Below, piece after piece: positions 23,975 to 35,524 of a stretch of DNA of 64,000 nt. The notes under the pieces were generated by a model. It saw only the letters and a list, made by a program, of their open reading frames with translations. It did no database searches and had not been told where the DNA came from. The translations under genes were made by a program, and so were the position numbers. The stretch comes from Haliclona indistincta. Its lineage: Eukaryota; Porifera; Demospongiae; Haplosclerida; Chalinidae. The stretch's first letter is position 1. The number at the start of each line of letters is the position of its first letter. Location of the stretch: NCBI GenBank assembly GCA_964017065.1, contig OZ024784.1, positions 12,753,152-12,817,151 on the forward strand, given 5' to 3'.

Positions 23975-24131
23975 TTTTCGTTCCCAAAAATTATTGGCGC
24001 ATCGCGCACGTGGTACTCGGCGCGCGCATGCAGCAGACGATCGAGCAGCTGCATGGCATATGCATGCACGTATTAGCTACTTTGTGTACATACTGTATAT
24101 CAGAGCATGATCAGAGATCAAGTCAGAGAAT

Positions 24132-24500
24132 ATGGCGTCTAGGAACGAAAGAAAAAATAAGACGGAGAGAGAACGGATTGTGGTCAAGAGAACGGCCTTG
24201 GCACTGATCCAAGATATACTCAAAGAAAAAGGAGTCGAGTGTACAAGTAAAAGGTGGACCGAGCAGTTCACACTAGAGCAGTGTCTCTCCTTAATAGAGT
24301 CATTAAAGGACTCAATACAGGAACATGGAGGAGATGTTAGAGACGTGGCTCTACCAATGGCCAAGAGTTCTGGTCTAAGAAAAAATGTAAGACAACTCAT
24401 TGCTGCTCGGCAATGATATGTATAATGTAGGGATGTTATTATATTATATAATAGATCTGTTCCTTTCCAGAAAAAGAGACCCAGAGACAATGATGACTAA
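24132..24500 (+). CDS. Small two-exon gene of unknown function
   Basis: Exon 24132-24386 is in frame and ends at AAAAAT followed by a GTAAGA donor. A TTTCCAG acceptor leads to exon 24471-24500 (KKRPRDNDD, stop). Together they encode 94 residues. The start MASRNERKNKTERERI and the end are strongly basic; the middle, VKRTALALIQDILKEKGVEC and LEQCLSLIESLKDSIQEHGG, is predicted to be helical. The basic ends suggest a nuclear or nucleic-acid-binding protein, but I recognise no family. Without splicing, the first frame would run on to 24416. The sequence before the start (24000-24060) is unusually CpG-rich, as at a promoter. Confidence 0.55.
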
Positions 24501-24939
24501 TTACGAGTACTCATCTATAGCAGAAACTCCTGTTTATCTATTGACAATAGAATCACTGAAGGACTGAGTATTACTGTTTAATAAGTATAGTAATCTCTGT
24601 TCTCTAACACTGCTTATACTGTTGTTTAGAGCATCAAAGTTCTAAAGTGATTATAGTGATGGAGACATAATTTTAATCAATGTACTGCAGATTTTGTTCA
24701 TTGCTATTTAAGGAAGAAGTTTAAAATACTCTCCATCATTCGTGACCGAATTGCTAATTGAACAGAAACGGATATTTCTATGACTTTCTATAGTGACTTG
24801 TCTGACGCACTATCAGCTTATCATTCTAACGTAAAAATGAAAAATTAAATGCCCCCAGTATTGCATACAAGAATTATACAGCCATGTTACAGCATACATA
24901 ACATGGCCGTATGGCTTGCAGTGATGTAACAATCACTAC
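24501..24939. other. Intergenic AT-rich sequence
   Basis: No open frame, repeat or RNA gene was recognised between the small gene and the start of the dehydratase relic. It may include unrecognisable parts of the same duplicated segment. Confidence 0.4.
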
Positions 24940-25460
24940 GATTTGATCACACAAACACGAAATAATTGATGATGAGACAGAGTGCTCTTGCTCTGCATTA
25001 AGCTTCCAGTACGTACATGCCATGCGGATTTAGATGACACTGGATAATTATTACTAGTAAGATAATACCACTCTTGTCTTCATTACCAACTTTTTTGCAC
25101 GGAGGCTGCTTATAATTGCATGTATACTAAAACTTAGCTATCATTCTAGAACTCAAAGACGTACATGTAACTAAATTGCTATTGTCAATCTCAAGCCTGT
25201 GTTTACTGCCTGGTCAATGGTCATCACAATTATACAATTTCTATTAGTCGTTTCACATGATAGTGCTGTGCTGGCTTAAGATGGTCTGCGGCAAGGAATT
25301 TTCTTCAATAATATTATTGACCACTGAGCTGTGTCTCTGTAAATAGTGTTTCACATTGTTCCTTCACACAGGCCGTCAAGGCCAATTGTTTGGCCGTGAA
25401 AATAGAAATGTTAGAGGCATGATTGCCCACATCTAGTTAGCATCTTCTAGGGCTCCAAAG
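24940..25460 (+). pseudogene. Decayed partial copy of the dehydratase gene
   Basis: Short blocks match the intact gene in the same order and with its introns. ATTGATGATGAGACAGAGTG near 24965 matches 21903-21935 (GACAGAGTGCCCTTGCTTGG). GGATTTAGATGACACTGGAT near 25027 matches 22023-22043. TGCCTGGTCAATGGTCATCA near 25208 matches about 22300. GATAGTGCTGTGCTGGCTTA near 25260 matches 22345. ACACAGGCCGTCAAGG near 25367 matches the acceptor at about 22440, followed by a GTGAAAATAG-like block. Frames are broken by stops and indels. Because intronic sequence is kept, this is a DNA-level tandem duplicate, not a retrocopy. Confidence 0.78.
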
Positions 25461-25770
25461 GTAAAATAATCTGGGTTTATTTAATTTCCACCATCAAGTT
25501 AAATCCTGTATGGTTAGTGGTTATATCTTGGATGGTACAGTGAAGCATCTCATGGATGGAGACGAAGAGATGTGCCTTTGCCAAGACTAGCCAGAGAATT
25601 TAATGTAAGTACGTGTACTAAATTAGAACTGAAAACGATTAGTTTTAATGTGTGCTGTGCATGAGTGAGTAAAGTCTATGCTACTACTGTACTACATTGT
25701 GATTTGGTTGAAAATTCTTAATTCCACTATGGTAACATAAACAATAACATACTGTTTTGTTTTAATTAGC
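25461..25770. other. Intergenic sequence
   Basis: Nothing recognisable apart from AT-rich sequence. Possible downstream exons of the CDCA3-like gene on the minus strand could lie here, but none stands out. Confidence 0.35.
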
Positions 25771-26064
25771 TTAGTCCTTCTCGGGAAATAGAACATGTCC
25801 TGAATTTTCGCTCCTGTCTTTTACTCCACGTAAAGGTGTTCGTTGGAAGTCGCCTGATGGTGAACGCGGATCTGGTGGCACGTGAGCAGCGGTGGCCTTC
25901 ATTCTCACGGGCGTGCGCTCGACATTTGAACTGGGAGAACGTGGGTCGAACTCTGATTGTACTATGGGTTCACGATTTTCATTCGGTGTCGCCTGCTCTT
26001 GCTGAGGTGCTGGTTGACTCTTGGGTGGAGGTGCCCATCTGATCGAGCTCTCTGACGCGCCCAT
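25771..26064 (-). CDS. CDCA3 (Tome-1)-like protein
   Basis: A 97-residue open frame beginning MGASESSIRWAPPPKS, with a glycine at position 2 as in N-myristoylated proteins and as in the MGSAKS start of vertebrate CDCA3. It then has two copies of the family motif: DPRSPSSNVERTPVRMK and DPRSPSGDFQRTPLRG. CDCA3 is a cell-cycle F-box-associated protein linked to Wee1 turnover in vertebrates; its paired DPRSP...RTP motifs are diagnostic. Vertebrate CDCA3 is near 270 residues, so either this protein is short or further exons follow downstream of 25771. I saw no clear splice into a longer form. Divergent from the TTLL10-like gene. Confidence 0.65.
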   Translation of the reverse strand: MGASESSIRWAPPPKSQPAPQQEQATPNENREPIVQSEFDPRSPSSNVERTPVRMKATAAHVPPDPRSPSGDFQRTPLRGVKDRSENSGHVLFPEKD

Positions 26065-26134
26065 GATGAAAATTTGAATGTCACCGCTCGGTTGGGCGTG
26101 GTCATGTAACGCCCACTATGTTGTTATAGCAACA

Positions 26135-27999
26135 CGGTCGCCTCAGGGTTAAAGACTTTACTTCGAATCCGTTTACACACCGACAGGCAGCCACGGCAAA
26201 GAAACTTAAGAAAGCACCAGCAACTAGTCCCTATCGATATGTGATCAGTGGAGGCAACGCAGCACCTGTGTAAGTCATAGTGCACTGACTGTTATTAAGT
26301 TACTGCAGGATTGAGCTTCTGGTTTATATTGCAATGCATTCTGCTGCTGAACTTGTTATTGTACAATAATTATAGTAATAATTATAGTTAGTGTTCTACT
26401 TATTATCATAATTATAAATGCAAAACAATAGTATAGATGAAATTCTCAAGAAACGTGGCTGGACAAGGATGGATAGCCAGGCCCAAGATGGTCGATTATA
26501 CACACTGATGTGGTCTGAACTTAAGTGTAGCATTGACTTTCAAACTTTCAGAGAAGGTGATATAATTGTCGTGATAATTTTTGTAAACTATTGACTTTTT
26601 ACAAACAGGAGAACAGATGGTCAACCATTTCCCAAATATAACACTGCTTACTACAAAAATTGGATTACTTGAGAGTCTGAGAATGTGTCGCTCACGTCTT
26701 CATGCATTACGGTGACTGTACAGTAGATACACGTATCATTATTGGTGCATGGTACAGACTGGAGCTTAATTCTATGATACCACAAACTTTCCGTCTTGAT
26801 GTGGCAGCAGAAAAAGCAGAGTTTGAAGAGATTTATAAAGGTCAGTCATTCTTTAGTTGGTAAAGCTCTATTACATTCCTTGCAGGAGAACAATGGATCT
26901 GCAAGCCAACTGGAGCTAATCAAGTATAAGCATTACTTCTATTTTGCATTTTAAGTGCTCTGTTTTTTAGGGGAAGGGCATCTTTCTTGTTACAAGCCTT
27001 CAACAGTTAACTGACAAACTTGCACATGATGAGGAAAGAACCAAAATGTCCTATCGTCCGAAAGCTCGTATTGTACAGAGGTCTGAGACATAAAGCTACC
27101 AATTATTATTGACTTTTTCATGGTGTGTACAGGTATCTCTCTCAACCACTGCTATTGGAAGGAAAGAAATTTGACATTAGAGTCTACATGTTATTGATAG
27201 CAGCAGATAGAGGCCAGATACTAGCATTCTACAGAGAGGGCTACATACGACGTGCCTGCCTACCCTATGACAGAAACAGTGAAGACATGACAGTTCATCT
27301 CACCAACCAGTATGTGCAGAAGAAGCATCCAACGTATGCTGATCTCAAAGAGGAAACAGTATGTCTGTACATACATAATTATAATTATAGTCGAATGATG
27401 CTTGAGTAAATAATGTGATGTGATCACTTACTAAAGTGTACTGTTATTCTTCTCAGGTGTGGGACTTTTCACAGCTACAGAAATATTTATCTGATCATCA
27501 TGGAATGGCAAGTGACTGGGTTGCAAACATTTTGACAGTAAGGGATAAAAATACACTACCGCAAGCTATTATTAATTTTATTATTATTATTAGCAAAAAT
27601 TACAGCGTGTCATGCTGGCATGCTACTACAGTGTGCAACAAAGACTACAACACAGAGTGGGATATTTTGAGTTACTTGGATTTGACTTCATGCTTGACAG
27701 TGCATATCATGTGAGTCCCACTTACTGCACTAATATGTGTACCTGTGATGATGTTTCAACAGTTATGGCTAATTGAAGTGAATATCAATCCTGCTATGCA
27801 CACAAACTGTGAAACACTACAGGTGATTGTACCATCCACTCTAGAAGAAACACTAGGTAAGAGCATCATTCTGTAGTAGCTACAAGTATTGTTCTGTCTA
27901 TAGATCTAGCAATAGAGGTATGGAGTAAGGCTAGACGTTTTAAACCAGTTTTTCCACTGAAAGCACAAAAATCATTCGTTACTCTATTTCCAACTTGAA
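26135..27999 (+). CDS. TTLL10: Tubulin tyrosine ligase-like protein, TTLL10 type (5' end unresolved)
   Basis: ATP-grasp amino-acid ligase family; TTLL10 adds glycines to glycine side chains on tubulin or nucleosome assembly proteins in vertebrates. Short exons give RYVISGGNAAPV, ILKKRGWTRM, LMWSELKCSIDFQTFREGEQ, NHFPNITLLTTKIGLLESL, PQTFRLDVAAEKAEF and EQWICKPTGANQ joined to GKGIFLVTSL. Next come RYLSQPLLLEGKKFDIRVYM, VHLTNQYVQKKHP, and GYFELLGFDFMLDSAYHLWL followed by IEVNINPAMHTNC. The ATP-binding KPTGANQGKGIF and the metal-binding EVNINP motifs are intact. The stop is at 27997-27999. No ATG is in frame before the first conserved exon: a TAG at 26132-26134 precedes it, so a 5' exon is missing from this annotation. 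Confidence 0.87.
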
Positions 28000-28107
28000 C
28001 AATGCTTCACATTATTAATTCCTATCACTCTCATTATTTATAATAGTTAAATTCCCTGTTTTATTATTAATAATATTATTATGAAAAGGATGATTAAATG
28101 TGGCACT

Positions 28108-30151
28108 TTATTCAGAACTAAATGCTTCATAAATGTTCCTGGATACGCTCATTAAATCTTCAGTGTTCACAAGTTCCTGAAAAAAATATAATGTAGTCCA
28201 TTCATGAATATTATTATTATTGATCAGGACATAATATTTTTGATGTTTTAGTTCTCTACTGTCAAGATTCTGTAGAGTGGATGTTTTTTTGTTGTGATGA
28301 AATTTAAACGTATGAAATTAACATTAACACACAATCTGCATTATAAGCACAGCTTGAGACGAAAACTTAATTACGTTATAATTTTTAATAGATGAAAATT
28401 CTTGATTTACAATATTTTCTGTTTACGGCAACATAATTATTATTAAAATGCACATGCTTAAATTATGATGTACATTAATAGTGAATCATACCTTTAAGTG
28501 TGTGTTAGTGTCCAGTAATAGAACAGAATGATCACAGACAAGTGGAATGACACGTGCCAGAGGCATTGATAGTTGTCTAATGAGGATAATAATGTGACCC
28601 ACATTGTGCATTTCAGTTGATCGTTTCAAGTGTACAAAGCACAATCACAAAAATAAAAATAATGATGTATGCTCTCTAAAATCTAACCAAGTACTCCCAC
28701 ATTGCTCTTACCCTTGTGCAGCTGACATATAAGAGTCTGTCATCTGCCTGCTCAGATACAGCAGAGCATGTTCCACAACATGATCCAGTATAGCCTGCAT
28801 ATCATCCCTACAGTTGCAATAATAATCATAACTAAAGAATCCTTCTAGTTGACAACCCAAATACAAAAATCTGAGCTGGCAATCTTACATTTCTAAAGCA
28901 TCTTGTGTAGCTGTTAGTAGGTTGTCCATGCCACTTTTTCCAACAAGTGTGGCAACTGCTGCTCTGGTACTGTCTAAGGCCTACAATCAGTTTACAGTAA
29001 AACTGTTATGTAGCTGCTATGCTACCTACCACAGAGTCTGGAGGCAAAACAAATTGCAAGAGCCAAGTGTGCTTCCCACTCCTTGAATGATGGGAGAAGC
29101 AGAATAATTATTACTCTGGCACACTAGTGTGAAGAGCTGACCTGTGTCCACCTGTTGATAGTGATACCTGCTCTAGTATGCTATTGAGCAGTTCCTGCAC
29201 CTGTGCCAGTGTCAACTGGTGTTTCAGAGAATGGTGGAGTAACACTTGCTCTGATGCCGTTTGTACCACTTGTGCGAGAAGAGAAAGTCCTGAATAAAAC
29301 ATAATTATTTTATCTACAGTACCAAGATATCACAATGACTAATGCTCACCTTTCTGTAATAGGGTATGAGTTATGGACAAGTACTGCTTTTGAATGTCAG
29401 CAGACACAGTTGCAGTCTGTATAGACAAGAAGCTAGTGGCTGACAATAATCAGATCACTAACATGACGTGAGCCTTGTAAGTCTCTGTACATAAAAGCAC
29501 CCAATACACTGAGCTGCACACGAACCAATACCACCATCATCCCTGACACACAAGCACTGACAACAGCTCTAGAGAAACCTAATGAATAATCCAGTTAGAT
29601 GTATGAAAATACTATACTCTGCTTACTTATGAGCTTGAGATTTTCCCATAAGGCAACTTTGTTGATAGGACTAACCAAGAGAAAAATTTAACTCTAAAAA
29701 GAGCATACATGTTACATTACTTGTTCTTGAGCTGAGTGGTTATACTGTCAGTATCTAGGACAGACATCACAGCATCCTTGAGAGCTGGTAGGAGGTTGGT
29801 CACTGCAGTGCACCATAGCCAGTGTTGATATGCATGCATCACGTCAGTTTCCTCACCTGTGCTAATGCACATACGCTGTATTCGAACATAATGCTCTCTC
29901 TTCCTACAAATAATTATAGTTGGTACGCGATGTACACTAGCCAAAGCACACGCATACCTCACCACCTCCCCATCTCCTTCACTGCCTGGAGTGTTTCCTC
30001 CGCCAGCCTTCAGCCAGTACACTACACCTACAAAAATAAACAGCCAACACGAGCTAACAACTACACAATTAGTGTAGCCACAACCTCCAGAGACAATAAC
30101 CACGAGAACAACACTGCCTCCAATCCTCAGTATCCGCGAGATGCTCACCAT
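28108..30151 (-). CDS. PEX3: Peroxisomal biogenesis factor 3
   Basis: PEX3 anchors PEX19 at the peroxisome (and ER) membrane for insertion of peroxisomal membrane proteins. The start at 30151 reads MVSISRILRIGGSVVLVVIV, a basic then hydrophobic amino-terminal anchor. Then KREHYVRIQRMCIST followed after splicing by LLPALKDAVMSVLDTDSI and TTQLKNK, which corresponds to the PEX19-binding segment and the following block in vertebrates. Downstream, SLKHQLTLAQVQELLNSILE matches the family, and the last exon reads ELVNTEDLMSVSRNIYEAFS before the stop at 28108-28110. About nine short exons. It lies 117 bp downstream of the brambleberry-like gene on the same strand. Confidence 0.88.
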
Positions 30152-30268
30152 AGTGAACAGCAATGACTACCGCTCATTGACACACCTTCCAATTAAAAAT
30201 CTGAATTATAAAAATCTGATCTGCATGCTTATCTACAATACTAGTATTTTGTGATTCTGTTATTATTA

Positions 30269-32139
30269 TTAGATGTGTCTGTGACAATAATGCTGCCCAT
30301 GAATGGCTGTCAAACGACAGGGAAGACCAGTTCGAGCAATAGCAGCACACTTTCGAGGAGTGCTGGTACGATTGAAGGAGAACACATCAGATCCATTAGT
30401 CAGTTCACTCTTGATGGCAAAGGAATCTAGAGTGTTGTCTGCATACAAGTCATTCACTTCAGTGTCTGAGATGTCAGTTGTGTACATTGTAGTAGTGTTG
30501 CTGTTATCGGGAGTGGTATCCTTCAGTAGATGCTGCTGTCTTGGCGCATTGAGCTTCTGGAGAGGAACCTCAAGATGAGCCTGCTGCCACCACATCATAC
30601 ACAAGTTACCTGGACATGGTATCAAGGGCTGTTGGTACATAGTGATGTGATGATACTCACCAATCAGTACTGCTGTGACACTCACTGACAGCTGTGTTAG
30701 ACTAAGAGAAGCATCAAACTTCAATTCAGCGATCAGATTACACACCACTGCTGGCAGCAGGACAAGACGTGTTAACCAGGGAGCTCTCACGAGTAACAGT
30801 ATTAGAGATGATATAAGTAAGAAGAAACCATGTAGAGCAAGTGCTGTGAGTGCCTTCAACCCATCCTTGGCTCCACCAAGGTGCCGTGAGACCCACTGTA
30901 ACTGTATACCAATGGCGTCATTCATAGCATCAAGCAGCTGCAATACTTGAGATACTGTGCTGTTGATGGTCTTGAGGTTCTGCAGCGTAGACTCATACTG
31001 CACACTCATTTTCTCTAACAAGTCAAATAGTTGCATTGTGCTATTGTCTGTTAGGTAAGGACATGTTACATTGCACAGATCATGGCACTGTACACTCACC
31101 AATCCTGGTCCACACCTCTTTGATGTCATCCTTTAATTTAGACAGGTCCTTCGCTACCTGTGCTTGATTCTTCTTCCTCTGTTCCTCCTGTTCAGCTAGC
31201 ATACCAGAGGCTCTAGCTACACCACAACAATACTGTGATACTATTCCATTGTACTAAAGCACTTACCAAGTTGCTTGCGTATGTTTTCAGTAGTGTTTGC
31301 TAGCTCTTTCTGCCCACGATGGATCACCAGTTTCTCTTCAGCTAACTGCTGTAGGTTATCTGTAATACGGTTTCTCAACAAGTGTTGTTTTGCTGCCAGG
31401 TTGGACTGGCGCTGCAACAACTGGTCCTGCTCCTTCTTGATGGTAGACATTGAGTCCTCTGCAAGCTGTTGGACTTCTTTCTGACCCTTGGCTAGACTGT
31501 CCATGGCCTGTATCTGTTCCAGTGCAGAATGAGAGAGATGATTGACAGCTTTCTCTGTCTGCGCACGGAACTGATGCTGTCGAGTAGCATAGCATACTGA
31601 TCGTGCTCGATTACTGATGATGTGATACGCATTCCACATGTGAGCATCCATTGGTCGTGTACACTCTGCTACTGTCTAGTTGAACATCAGTTACAGTATA
31701 TTGCACATCAATCACACTCACCATATCAGCAGAACAAGCAAATGTCTGTCTACCTTCAGCCTGTGCTTGACAGTTCAGTAGGCGAACACTCATCTTAGCT
31801 AGCTCCTCTTCTGTCATGTCCCCACAAGATTTTTTCAAGATACCAATAACCTGCAGTGGCAGCGATCAATAGTTGTTAAGGCTTGCTTGTTGCCCATACC
31901 TTGTGCTGACAAAGGTCGAGAGGGGACAGCTTAAGTAATTGCTGGGCTTCTTCAAGGAATTTTTGATCTGCAGTCTTTATTTCAAACGGAACAAGGCCTG
32001 GAGATGGAGAACCGCCATTCTTGTTAGTTGCCTGTGACCGCGCTTCTTCAATATCGTCGTCATCTGAAAAAGGCCACCAGGCGTTAGCTGATGCCGCCAA
32101 CAGCGCGAGGAGAGACAGAGCTAAAACAGTAGCCTTCAT
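30269..32139 (-). CDS. Brambleberry/KAR5/GEX1-family nuclear fusion protein
   Basis: The family (yeast Kar5, plant GEX1, zebrafish brambleberry) acts at the nuclear envelope in fusion of nuclei. The start at 32139 gives a clear signal peptide, MKATVLALSLLALLAASANA, followed by a WWPF block and an acidic stretch. The cysteine-rich domain follows: LSPLDLCQHKV, the block CGDMTEEELAKMSVRLLNCQ, TFACSADM and MWNAYHIISNRARSVCYATR. A long coiled coil comes next (31600-31270 and the following exon), then two hydrophobic segments (HGFFLLISSLILLLV and LLPAVVCNLIA), a low-complexity tail and a final Cys/His motif CAAIARTGLPCR...HYCHRHI, all in the order seen in animal brambleberry proteins. Full length appears present. 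Confidence 0.9.
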
Positions 32140-32326
32140 TACACGCGGACTTTGAATTAGCGCGCCCTAAGATGAGTTAATTAAGTTAGTAAAAACGTTA
32201 CACATAGATCTACGTACCGTAACGAAAACGCATTTCCAAATTTGGGGAATAGCAACTATTATCTTACTAATGCAAATTGTACTCTTACTACACACTCAGT
32301 TAAAACAACAAATATTCCTGTGTTTA

Positions 32327-35000
32327 TTACACTGTTCTGTACATGAATAGTGTGACAATGTGGAGGTAAAGTGACTTGAGTGCAACTTCTGAGGTTAGTT
32401 CAGGTAGCTGATTATGACTGGAGGAGTATAGAATAAACAGCTTAGTGACACACACTGTGTGCTGGTTTACCTGAGCTGGTTTGGGTACATTGCCATACAA
32501 AGGATCCTCCACTATGGTGTAATGTGATGGCTGACTTGCGCCACCACTACCAGCCTTCATGAGGAAGATAATGTATCATTGTTTGGCACCAGATCAAACA
32601 CTTGCTCACTTGTTTGAGTTGTGTTTGTGTCTCCACATGATGAAGAATTGATTTATAAACAAATCTGTACTGTTGCTATAGGAGGAAATTAAGTATTATT
32701 GAGACAGTTGTCACCAGCATAAGACTGCAGCTCACATCAGTTTGTACCATACCAGAACGTTGCGACCTCACCAGCTGAATGCTTTTCTGAATGTCAATCT
32801 CTGCATCCCAACCTGCAGAGATAGAGAGGGAGGAACAAAGTGCATCTCAAAGGTTTACAATAATTATTATAAAGAGTATCCACATTACCATTGACTTCCA
32901 TGACATTGAGAATAATATCGATAACTATGAATGTTCCAGTCCTGCCAATACCAGCACTGCAGTGGACTAAAATTGGTCCTGGGTTGAGTCCATTTTTTGT
33001 GATCTGCTCCTGTCTCAGGTTGATGTCTTGAAGAAACCCTAACACTGCTCCTGGGTCTTGGGGCACTCCATGGTCTGGCCATGCTTTGAAGTGGTAGTGA
33101 AACAGATGCCTTCCCTCACCACCATCCCCCTTGAGAATGAGACAACATAGGCTTTACAAGGTGTAAATACTAATTCACATACTAGAATAGTAGTACACAT
33201 TCTACTCTCTAGAGTGTTTATTTCATTATGAAATGTGAAAGCTTGTTTGTATATCAAAGCAATAATGAATAGTTCACGTGGAGTGCGGGAATGTCCCTTT
33301 CACAGAGTGTTACTTACTTCACTGTCGTGATTTAGAAGAAACTCTCGCATGACGTAGTGAGGATTAGAGACCTCTTTTAGGTTGAGTACATGTATCTTGT
33401 CATATGTCTTGGATTCATTGGTGTCTGACCAGTATCTGGCACACTTGTTCTGAAATGAAACAAGTCAAAAGAGGCACTCACAACAACATAGCAACATAAT
33501 GACAACCATGCATCACATGCATGATAACTCATGTAAACACAGTCACTCACTCTTCCTCTCTCCACTTCATTAGTAGTCATCACAATGACCATGACCCTCT
33601 CTTGCCAAATCATTTTCCAAAAGCTGTTGATAGTCCCTGTCAGACACCCTTGTGTGGCAATGTAGCGACGCTCAGACTCCGCAGTTTCTCCACTGACAAA
33701 GTTCGCATTAATGTAGTCACTTCCAACAACATTTGGATCACAGTCTTTGAGCACAACTCGAGTGTGGTCAACTGTAGATGGCCAGAGGCAAACATTGAAA
33801 CTACAAAACACACACATACGGTGTTTATTGTGGAACCAGTAAACTAGGTGTAGCTAAAATGTACAATACAAGTTCAATGGTATGATAAATTAAAATATCA
33901 CAAAAATATACTTGCTAATGCACTTGGGAGTAGCAACACACACATAAAGTGGTCACAAGGTACTCCAATGGTAGTGCAAACAACGAGATGTGTACTTATA
34001 GACAGTTATGCTTACATGGCAGTATATTCTTGTATCTATTTTTGGACTTGTTTTCAGGACGACTGCCCTCCTTTCGACTATAAAGATGTCGACATTCTTG
34101 TTGTTGAACTTGCTGTTCATAGTAGACAGACAGATAAAATACATTAAGCACATGATGCAAACCTCAAATTCTTCCCAAAATGCAGCCTTCCCACCTACTT
34201 CCTGGGTCTGTTTCTCCAGCTCGACATAACGTTGCTTGATGCTACTAGGCAGAAATGAAGTGGCATGGAATGGCATCCTTAGATTAATGACACGGCCATT
34301 CGTCTCCACCAATGGAGTCTTCTTGTAGTGTTCAATTAACTCTTGTAGTTCACTAAAGCTGGGTCCTCCGCCAACATCAAACTTGCCGTTTTTTCGTTTA
34401 ATGATGACATGAGTCACCTCACCATCTACTTGAACCGATATAACATAGTCTCCTGGGCTGTGTGTAGACGCTCGAACAAGAAAACTGCCAGCACTACCCT
34501 TGTCCATAAGTAGTGCTTCTGCTTCTCTGCCATTAATGGTCCCATGATACCACCTATGGCAGCACACAACTCATGATGTCACTGTAGTGGGAGCTTGCTC
34601 ACCTCTCATTAGTCACCTCCTCACAGTTGAGAGCTTGCTTTAGTTCAATTAACACTCCATTCTTCTCCCTCAGTTGTCCAGGGTTCTCCAAGTAGTACTG
34701 GACTAGCTCAGCCAATGAAGCAAACTTCTCACCACCATATAGATCATAAAACTCTCCTTGGTTTTGTATACGAACATGAGTTACTTCGTTCCCTCGTCTA
34801 TAATAATGATGATGACAAAGTGAACATGCTGTCTGCACGAAATGCCATGTGGATAGATCATACCTTACAGAAAGCGTGAAGTCCCCGGGATTGTTCTGGC
34901 TGGGTCGGGTAAGAAAACTGCCGTCGGTTCCTCGTTTGAACAATTCATCCTCGGCTTGTTGGCCGCTCAGGTTCGGATGAAACCACCTGCCCGTCGACAT
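32327..35000 (-). CDS. PTPN11: SHP-type protein tyrosine phosphatase (two SH2 domains)
   Basis: Orthologue of SHP-1/SHP-2/corkscrew, cytoplasmic phosphatases in receptor tyrosine kinase and Ras signalling. [20 protein letters not shown] at 35000 starts at the first SH2 domain, whose phosphotyrosine arginine is in [20 protein letters not shown]. The second SH2 has [20 protein letters not shown] at about 34480. The catalytic domain has [20 protein letters not shown] and [11 protein letters not shown]. It continues with [20 protein letters not shown] and the P-loop [12 protein letters not shown] near 32950 with its catalytic cysteine. The tail has [19 protein letters not shown], two tyrosines in YTxV and YxNV contexts like those at the vertebrate SHP-2 tail. 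The exact stop is uncertain: a GTAAAC donor after PKPAQ allows a slightly different end. An upstream ATG at 35024 is less likely. Confidence 0.92.
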
Positions 35001-35323
35001 TCTCCGATGTCGCAGCTCTTGCACTGACCACGCGCGTTGCCCACAATAATTCTAAGTTGCCACAAGAGTACTCTCAGATCACTACTGGATCTACACTACA
35101 ATAACCTGACCTTTATGAAGACGAAATGAATGTACTTCAATCAAACAGTTGTACGCTACACCCGATCTCGAAGGATAGGATTTAGGAAGCCGACAGGAAG
35201 ACGGTAAGGCCCACGCGTTTCGTTCAAGCCGTTGACCGCAAGTGCGCATTTCGTTAAAAGTATCAATACATGCACAATAACATGATATTATTAGTATGCA
35301 AGAGTGGTAGATAGCATAGTTTA
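35001..35323. other. Intergenic spacer between phosphatase and selenoprotein K genes
   Basis: A stretch of 323 bp between the phosphatase start and the SECIS hairpin. It must hold the phosphatase promoter and the end of the selenoprotein K transcript. No other feature was recognised. Confidence 0.5.
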
Positions 35324-35391
35324 GGTACTCCATCAACTGCAGCGGTCCTATTTCAAGGTTTGCCAGTACAGTATCACAAGAGCAGAGCACC
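35324..35391 (-). promoter_or_regulatory. SECIS element (type II) of selenoprotein K
   Basis: Read on the minus strand, an outer helix GGTGCTC/GAGTACC (35385-35391 with 35324-35330) leads to a non-Watson-Crick quartet, GTGAT on the 5' side (35373-35377) and TGAT on the 3' side (35332-35335). Helix II pairs ACTGTACTGG with CCGCTGCAGT, with one mismatch in ten. A CAAA bulge (AAA at 35359-35361) and a small CCT/AGG apical stem complete it. This is the layout of a type II SECIS, which recruits SBP2 and the selenocysteine-specific elongation factor. The quartet lies about 58 nt after the UGA in the spliced message, within the usual distance. Confidence 0.82.
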
Positions 35392-35425
35392 AACAAATAT
35401 CTTGCCCATCATGAAGGTGGGCATT

Positions 35426-35524
35426 TTACCTAAGAGAAATAAAAATCATCACTTTTATTGAAGAGTATGTCATGTATACTTACCGGCCTCATCCTCCTCC
35501 CATTGGAGGTGCACTTGGACCACC

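Noticed and set aside
35373..35415. Alternative SECIS start at ATGATGGGCA upstream of the chosen hairpin
   Set aside because: The stem is weaker and no AA bulge is placed correctly; the 35324-35391 hairpin fits every SECIS position.
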